DNA of 64,000 nucleotides. Source: Ostrinia nubilalis. Taxonomy: Eukaryota; Arthropoda; Insecta; Lepidoptera; Crambidae. Location: contig NC_087117.1 of assembly GCF_963855985.1 (NCBI RefSeq), positions 3,855,001 through 3,919,000 of the forward strand, read 5' to 3'. Position numbers and translations under genes: made by a program. The notes under the pieces are model-generated. The model did no database searches, was not told where the DNA came from, and saw only the letters and a program-made list of their open reading frames with translations. Shown one piece after another: positions 23,970-32,900 of the stretch. Position 1 is the stretch's first letter. Each line of letters opens with the position of its first letter.

Positions 23970-26900
23970 CGTAATCGTAATTGACTGCGTATGTAGTGGT
24001 GCTGTATGCTATGTACGTACATTACTATGGCAACGAATAGTCGTACTGAATGCATCGTGTGCATTCTGTGCATGACACACACTCTTCGCGAAGTATTGTT
24101 TTTGTTTTGATTACCTTGTGTGTATGAATTCCTAACGCGACACTGGGTTTCGAAATCAGCGCATTGGTTGGCATTTCTCTAGATCTGCATGGAAATGGGA
24201 GATATTCAGATAAGTATATCGTTCGTTCGTTTCAGCCGAAGGACGTCCACAGCTGGACGGGGGCCTCCCCCAAGGATTTCCAGAAAGACCGGGCCTGCGC
24301 CGCCGGCATCCAGGCACATAATTGTAAGCATATTATATTATGTATTATAATATAATATCAGTAGAGAAAGTTCAGCTATCAAGTGAGAAAATCATACATT
24401 TCCCACAATAAATCAGGCACTGTTTAAAGTTAGAGAGAAGAGATTGAATAGTCACCTGGAGCTCATACATAACTCGAAAGGGACTATTCATTCATAAACA
24501 TGCTGATGATGTATGGAATTACATGTGCTCCTGCAATATTCCATGTAGGTAACCCTGGATGGAGATTCTACACTTGTCACATACGAGTATTACTATAGAT
24601 AATATTGTCGGTCAAAAGAAAACTGTGAATATCTTAATACGAAAGTTCAGTTTCTTGAACACGAACATGGAGTCATCCCTCTGAAAAAATATTGTAGTTA
24701 ATAATGATTTTGGAGCACCGACCAACATCACAGAACTACAAAGTTTTATTGGCCTGGTCAGCGAGGTAGGAAAATGGATTCCTCACTTGGCAACGATCAC
24801 GAGGCCATTATAGGGGCTGTTGCGACAGAAGTAGGGTAGGGTATAATATAACCGATATTAAAGAAGCTGTGGGTAGCCGACAACATGCTTTTGTGATAAA
24901 TTAAACGCGGCCCGTCAGGGCCAGCCACGGCAACATCAGCCATGACGTCCATGAGCCATGGGTTTTTACAACCTTGAATATAAAATATTGATGATGACTG
25001 TTAAAGGTCCTGTAGTGTACGCTGTATTAGTACAGTGCAATGACAAGGGACCACAAAACATCGTTTTGGGGATAAAACTGGTGAGCGTCGTTGTTGCCAG
25101 ACTGAAAAGAATGTGCTGTGGTATGAGCGGTCGAGCACTTACTCAATAATATATTTTTATACTAAAAATAATAGCAGTTGGAAATAATATTGGGTTCCTG
25201 GGTCAAACCTGGTGCCCACATAAAGGTGTTAAAATTGAGGTTTTATGGGATAAAGTAAAGTGCAGCCTTGAAAGGAATAATTCAAGCAGACCTAGCACTT
25301 TGCAAACTAACAAAATGTGATAGAGCATAATTACACATTTACCAACTATATTTTATCCACTTTCAACTATCAACTTACCTTTAGATTTTGATAGCATGAA
25401 ATCGCAAAAAAAAAAAACGTTAATTACTAAATACGGTACTTTAAAGTGGATTATTTTTATTTTATTTAAATTATTATTCCATGAAATAATTATTTTCTTT
25501 AAAACAAGGAAAGGGTTGTAGTGTCTATAGCATAATGATGTATTATATCTATGCTATCATCTCAAGTGACTCAGTGGAGGTAAAGCATAGGGACAAGGAA
25601 ATGAAGGAATAATGTAAGGTATATACAGATAGGAAGAGAAAAGAAAAAGAAATGCGAGTTAAAACCAGGGGATAAAGTTTACATAAATAATTGTTTCAAA
25701 AAACTAAAAAACACGCTTGTAGATAAACAGAATATCTTAAGACGAATCTAATGAGGCCAAACTCGATATGTTGACTAAAAGGCAATCCAAGGTTCCATCA
25801 GCCACTTTTTAGTCCCATCATCGGATCAGCTCGATGGAACCATAGTATTATATTGTCATATAAATGTACATTTAATTGCCAATTTTCATGATGTATCATC
25901 AGAAGTGCGTGTAATTCAGATTCTTAGACTTTATTACATAGATCGTTAAAAGACTTGCAAGTCGACCTAATAAAAGCGTGTTAAAAATATGACTAGAGAA
26001 AATAAATTGAGTTTGAATCGCGACATTACACACAGTAACTAAAAGTATAGGAGGATATTCAAATACATTCAAAACTATAAAAAAAAAAAAAAAAAAAAAG
26101 AGTACTAGGACATTGGAAAGTGATGGACCAGAATGAGGGTGATTAATCAGAAGCTAATAGTAATATAATGGATATTTAAAATAGTAAAACAGTGAAGCAA
26201 TAATGATCAAATGATTAAAACAAAGCGCCTAATGAAGAAGCGCCTCAAAATTTAATTAAATAATAAATTGTATTTATTTCAAATTAAAACAAGGAAGGGA
26301 TGTAGTGTATAGACATTTGTCTCGAGCGCATACGTCACAGCCTAGTCGGCGGTGGGGGCATTCGGCGTCCGACCGTGGTGCGGGCAGGTCGTGCTGTGTG
26401 CGTAGGCGAGCCAAATAATAATCTAATGGCGGAGATAAAGGTGTACAATACAATGGGGAAACACAGTCTAGAGTGTAGATGTTTTTTCATAGAGGTAGAG
26501 CAGTCTTTCCCAAAGTGGGCGATAACGCCCCCTTGTGGGCGCTGCAGGCTTAAAAGGGGGCGGTAAGAGACCCAGAAAAAAATCGGGACGTTGTGTAGGG
26601 GCTTGGGAGGCGTCATCTACTAGGAGGACTCTTAGACATCGACTGAACTCGACTCTTGACTACAAAAATGGGGGGCGCTAAAAAGTAATTTATTCTCAAA
26701 GTGGGCAGTAGACTAAATAAGTTTGGGAACCACTGAGGTAGAGGATAATTATAATGGATCGTAACCACGCATGACAGGAACACATTGTCATCATCAGGTC
26801 ATTTGGTTTGTACTGCAGAAACACGACTTCATTTTACAAGAGGCAAACGGAGGGCTTGGCCTACACTCCCCACACTGGCTAGACGAGTTAGGGTTGTTAG

Positions 26901-29900
26901 GGAGGTCTGATTTACACATATTTTTCCCATAATCGCCTCTTACAACATCCACGGGAAGAGTGGGGATTGACCCATTTTAGGCCTGGTTTTCATCAAAGCG
27001 GAGATGGAGATGTGGAAATAACGAACTTCATTGGTTTTTAAAACACATCTCTCCCCCCCATTTCGGTGGAAACCGAGCCTAACAGGGAGTTCGTTACTCG
27101 GGAACCGTAACTTCAGTATTTTAGACAATTTTAGTATGTGAGTATTTGGTATCTGTTTCGGTAAGTGGTCTGTGTGCATACGCAAAAAAAGTGCATCACG
27201 CATTCACGTGTCATATTTCACGTGTGACTGCCACTCGTGTTGGCAGAGTGCACTGCATGATCTTTGAATGCGGATTGCAGTCGCGTACGAATTGAATTCT
27301 TTGCATTTTCTGTTAATCAAGGTATTTCTTGGCTACAGTTCGAATTCGAACTCATCATTGGTCTTCAGTGTGCTTAGTGCTAGTTTGCATTGAACGTTGT
27401 CGCTAGCGAGTGCGTCAAATAAATCTATGAAGAAAGACTAATGCCCGTTTTCACCATCAATCCCTTATTTTTAAGTGACCCCATAGAAAACAAAATGTCT
27501 GTTATATGTTACCACATAGGGGTCACTTAAAAATTAATTCAGTTGTTGGTCCAATGACAGTTTAACTATCACAACAAACTTGGACTTCATTGGTTGGGTT
27601 ATTGGCGGTCAAGCTGTAGATACTGGCTACATAGGAGTTGCAGCGGTGGGAATACGAGTCGTCCCGTTGGCTACAGTTGGTTAACGGGACTATTCCCATC
27701 GCTGCAACTCCTGTGTAGCCAGGATCTACAGCTTGACCGCCACTAAAAACCCAACCAGTGAAGGCCAAGTTTGTCCCGGGAGTGTTACATTGGACCCGCA
27801 AGGAAATTAATCAGAAGAACATAGAAAGAGTTGGAAGTTAAGGTTAGTAAGAACCTGTCACTTCATTGACGAAGTAACTACATTCAAAAACCAACCAAGA
27901 TAAATGTGAATTATTATTTCACGTATTGTCTGCTCGGATTCTCCCAAGAAATGCTACGTTTTTTCACTTTCATTAGCATACACACTGAAGGTTAGCACAC
28001 ACATTACATCTTACGAGAACGTGACAGTATTGTCGTTTTTGGATGACGTATGCGCAGGTAAATACATCAATTGATACAAAATACTTTTTACGATATTTTT
28101 AGAATAATTAATAATTTGTCTAACAAAATAAGATATTTTTTGTGAGCTCCAACAGGCGTAAACCAAGCGTAAGTATAATGACGAATAGGCGATGTAGGTA
28201 GTAGCACCCAGGGTTCCTGGATACACGTCTTTGGGTTTTGTTGTCAACTTTTTGTTCACTTTGGGTATCATGAACTATTTGACGCTGACTGTACTTTTAA
28301 AAAGCACTATTAGACTTAGGCGTAGACCATAGATTTTTAGTTGGCCGATAGTTGTGCCCAATTTTAAATTGTATGAAGAATCGGCCAAATCAAATAGGTG
28401 TAATGTGCGCACTCCCATACATGCCCATACTGATCAACTGCCCGACTAAACTATCGGCCGACGAAAAATCAACGGTCTATTGCGCCTAGGCTTACACGTC
28501 CCAGTATTAACCCTCCCACTGCTTCGGGACAATAAATGGCCCAGTGCTGAGAAGAAGCAGGGCAAGAAACTCAGTCACTATTGTATATCACTAACAATAA
28601 CAATTCCACCTGAATAGAAGTTCGATCGAATCGCGAGCGCCACAATAACATTCGTTCATTTGTTGAACGACGGCTGACTAGTTCCGAGGCCGGCATTCAT
28701 TGGCGACCGTCCGCCGATATATTTAGAGTAAGTAGAACTCAAGGATCAAGGGTAGGAGAGGTTCACGCAACAGCTACCAGAAAACAAAAACACATCACAA
28801 GATGCTCTATGTATTTAACTACTAGCTTTCCGGCCGCGGCTTCGCCCGCGTAGAATTTTGTCTGTCACAGAAAAACCTTATCGCGCGCGTCTCTGTTTCA
28901 AAAGCCGGGATAAAAACTATCCTATGTCCTTTCCCGGGACTTAAACTATCTCTATGCCTTTCATCAAAATCGCTTCAGTGGTTTAGGCGTGAAAGCGTGA
29001 CAGACAGACAGAGTTACTTTCGCATTTATAATATTAGTATAGATAGATGGTTGTCCAACAATGACTGTCCCAGCTGTGACATTGACAGGAGGGCGTTTAA
29101 ACTCGTTTATATTAGTTCCCAATTTCGTTCCTTTCAGCCAAATGACTAATCTAAAACAAGGACAAAGGCCTCCCCCAAGGTTTTCCACAATTAACGGTCC
29201 AGCGCTGCCCGCATCCGGGCTCTTCCCGCGACCGTTCCTAATTTCGCCACGTTTGAAAACACTGAAATGACATTTACAGGAGGACGCTACTATCAATACA
29301 TAATAGTTCCGTTTTGCCAGTTGACGTTTCAGAATCGTTCAACTATAGTGATGGCAGAATAAAATTGATGCCATCATATTTTGAACTTCAGCGAGATAAG
29401 AGAAAAATCTTTTCTACTATTTCTTCTCCTAGTTAAGGGGTTAAATTGGTTTTCTAAAAGAGACTAATGCCTGTTTTCACTATCAGTCCCTAATTTTTAA
29501 GTGGGGTCTATGGTAACCCTAACAGGAATTTTGTTTTCATAGGGGTCAATTAAAAATTAGGGATTGATGGTGAAAACGGGCATTAATTCCAAACCCGTGT
29601 CTCCCCTGAATTGTTTCAGGGGACTGTCAAGAATATGGTATTGTTTGATAAGAAGAAATCTATCTCCGCCTAAGTAGTAGCCCTATCTTTTAACTCAGCC
29701 AGTGCCTGAGGTATGATAGCGGCACGGGAGGGTGTTTTTTAGACTGAATGAGTAAGCAGTGTCACCCAGTCCCAAAGCAACTGGTAACTAGTTTTAAGCG
29801 GCTTCATCCAGGAAGATAGATCCTGTGTCCTGATCAGGTCGTAAATTCAGTCAGTAATTAAACGGGAATATTCCCACCTCTCGTTCCCACCGCTGCAACT

Positions 29901-32900
29901 AATGTGTAGCCAGGATCTACTGCCCGTGCCGCTCCTATATCTCAAGCACTGACTTACTAAACCAGTGGTTCTTAACCGGTGGTCCGCGGACCACTGGTGG
30001 TCCCTGGAGGCATTCCAAGTGGTCCACGAAGTGCACTTGCACACCTTGGTCAAAACCAATTTTAACAGATTTTTGCAGTCAAACTGGTTTTGACCGATTG
30101 AGGTGGTCCCTGACAAGACAGAAATTTGGTAAAAAGGTCCCTCATGACTTAAAGGTTAAGAACCACTGTACTAAACTAACTAGTGAAGGCCGCGGAAAGA
30201 ACCTGGATGCGGGCAGTGCAGGACCGGCCAAGGATCTCCTTGGGAGTGAGATCTTTGTTCAGCAATAGTTCAAACAAATGACTGTCAACTTCGAAAACAA
30301 AAACAAATCTTGACTAAACGACAATGCACTACCAACTGCATGTTTATTTAGGTATTTTACCCCAGATAAATAGAAATACGCGCAATAAAACCTCTTTACT
30401 ATGCGCCCGCGCACGCAGTAGTCGCGGGAACGATAAAACGGCAAGTTTATTTCTGGCGGTCAATGTCAATCGAGTTACGTTGCACGTACAGTCAGCATCA
30501 AATAAATCGTGACACCCAAAGTACTATCCGTTCGCGATAAGTTTGCCGCTGGCGATATGACGTCACTCGAAAGGAAGCGTCTATAACTATAGCAAACTAT
30601 ATAGAAAATATTCTTTATTTATTAATATTGATAAAAATGTGTATTTGCGTAAAATAAGACACATTAATTGCGTTTAATCACTAACTAATTGCGTTTAATC
30701 ACTAACTAATTGCGTTTAATCGTGGTTGGGGGAGGGGACGCGCATTCCACGGACCAGTAGCCAAAAAGTTCCCAACACGTCTTTGTTACAACAGGCTAGT
30801 TTCCTAAAAAAAATTTTTAGTCCGTCTGTATTATCAAAAAAAAATTACACGAGTATTTTTATTTGTCAATCAAACAAGCCTAGCAATTACGAAGTTATGG
30901 TGCGTTGAAGTTCTGCATGACGTCACAAAGTGCTACACTTTTAATCACGCCTTGATGTCACTCTTCTTTTGAACTTTATCTTTATCTCTCTCAATTTTCA
31001 TTAGTTTTGGTAACTAAACTAAATTAACTGACGGACTAATTCAAACCCTTGGTTTTTTACTCAGGAAACATCCCTATTGGTATAAGGTTGTTCATCTTTT
31101 TGGCCACTTTGGGTGTCACGAACTATTTGAACCTGACTGTACTACAACTAGCACCTAGTTGATCACTGTGGCCTCTAGGTACGTAGTCATAATAATACAT
31201 GCCATTATGTAACAACAATAAATATAGTACAGTCTGATATACTATTCCCACCTCTCGTCCCCACCGCTGCAACTCCTGTGCAGCCAGGATCTACAGCTTG
31301 ACCTCCAATAGAAACCCAACCAGTGAAGGTCAAGTTTGTCCCGGGGGAAAGTTAAACTGTCTGATAATATTATGCAGTCGACTGTACTAGCCTTCGCGTG
31401 ACTAGACGTGTGTAATTGTGTACGAGTTTATGACGTGTGAAGTGTCCATTTTTAACTTAACAGACTTTGTATTTGTGACTTTGTATCTGAATAAAACAAA
31501 ATAAATAAAAACGGAGAGATTCTTAAATAGTACCGTGTTGTGTCCTATAGTGCTTAGTTTGGAACAGGACAATGCAGTACATTAGTATTTTATCATCATC
31601 ATCATTTCAGCCATAGGACGTCCACTGCTGAACATAGGCCTCCCCCAATGCTTTCCACGTTGATCGATTGGTAGCGGCCTGCGTCCAGCGCTTCCCTGCT
31701 ACCTTTACGATGTCGTCGGTCCACATTGTGGGTGGACGTCCCACGCTGCGCCTTCCGGTACGCGGCCTCCATTCCAGAACCTTGCTGCCCATTTAGGGTT
31801 GCCAGGCGTCCGTCTTTAGCCGGACATGTTTGGCTTTTTACGGTCTTGTCCGGCCTGTCCGGCGGCTTTTTGTGGCCTGCTGCGCCAGGCGAAAGTTGAG
31901 CCACAGAATAATATGAAGCGCACGCATCAGGATGTTATGTTGGGCAACCGATGATACGATGACAGTACTCACTCGTGAGCTATGACACTAATTGATTTTG
32001 GACCTGGCAACCCTAGCCCCATCGGCCGTCAGTTCTGCGTACTATGTGCCCTGCCCATTGCCACTTCAGCTTGCTAATCCGTCGGGCTATGTCGGCATTA
32101 GTATTTATTATTATTTAAACATTTCATTATACCTACTGAGAAAGTGCAACACTCCTCACAGAATAAATGACAAATGCGCGTGCGGCTTGCTCACGTGACA
32201 GATAAAATTAATTTATTGATTGCCAGTGTGTGTGCTAGATATTTGAAGGACAGTACGAGATAAGATCTGTCGCTGCCGGTAGATGGATCTACCAGAAATG
32301 TCTCGCAAAAGTTTCTTTAATTTTTTTTAACTTATTAAATTAAAGTTTTACATGAAAATAGACACATATTTTTTAGTCCGTCAATTTTAATATAAAAAAA
32401 GATTGGACACGTACTATATTTTGAATTGTCAATCAAACAAATAATTACAAAGTTATAGTGCGTTGAAGTTCCGCGCAACGTCAAAAAGTGCTGCACTTTT
32501 ACGCACTCACTGACGTCACGGGCCTTTTCTTTAGAACTTGGGCACGCTTTATCTCTTTACATTTTCATTAGTTTTAAAAAGTGAAAAATACGTGTCTAGT
32601 AGTTTTTAATAGGCTAACTGACGGACTAATTAAAACTCTTGCTTTTTTACCCAGGAAACATCCTTGATCTTGAGACTGCAGTAATACAGTTGCTGATTTT
32701 TCATTGAGAGAGCATAATTTATTAAGTAGGGTATAATTACAAAGACATTATAAATCAAAAAAAGTTTAAAGGACTATAAATATTAATTTTCAATCATGCC
32801 TAGTTTAAATTTTTGCAAAGCTATCGCAATACATAGTTAACAAAGCCACAGTGTTTTAGGTCCCACTTCTGTGTACTAAATTAATTAGGTAATTACTGTA

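Larger units (their letters stand above)
20028..26452 (+). mobile_element. Non-autonomous LTR retrotransposon with identical LTRs
   Basis: Two 152-bp direct repeats, 20028-20179 and 26301-26452, read as identical and both start TG and end CA (TGTAGTGTATAGACA ... GTGTACAATACA). The 5' copy is followed after one base by TGGCGACGAGGAT, a primer-binding-site-like start. The 3' copy is preceded by a purine tract AACAAGGAAGGGA. The host flanks carry ATGGG on both sides (20023-20027, 26453-26457), a 5-bp target duplication. The 6.1 kb interior has no gag-pol frame, only a fragment of Gypsy-type reverse transcriptase, two tandem arrays and other insertions. It presumably moved using enzymes from a related element. 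Confidence 0.87.
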
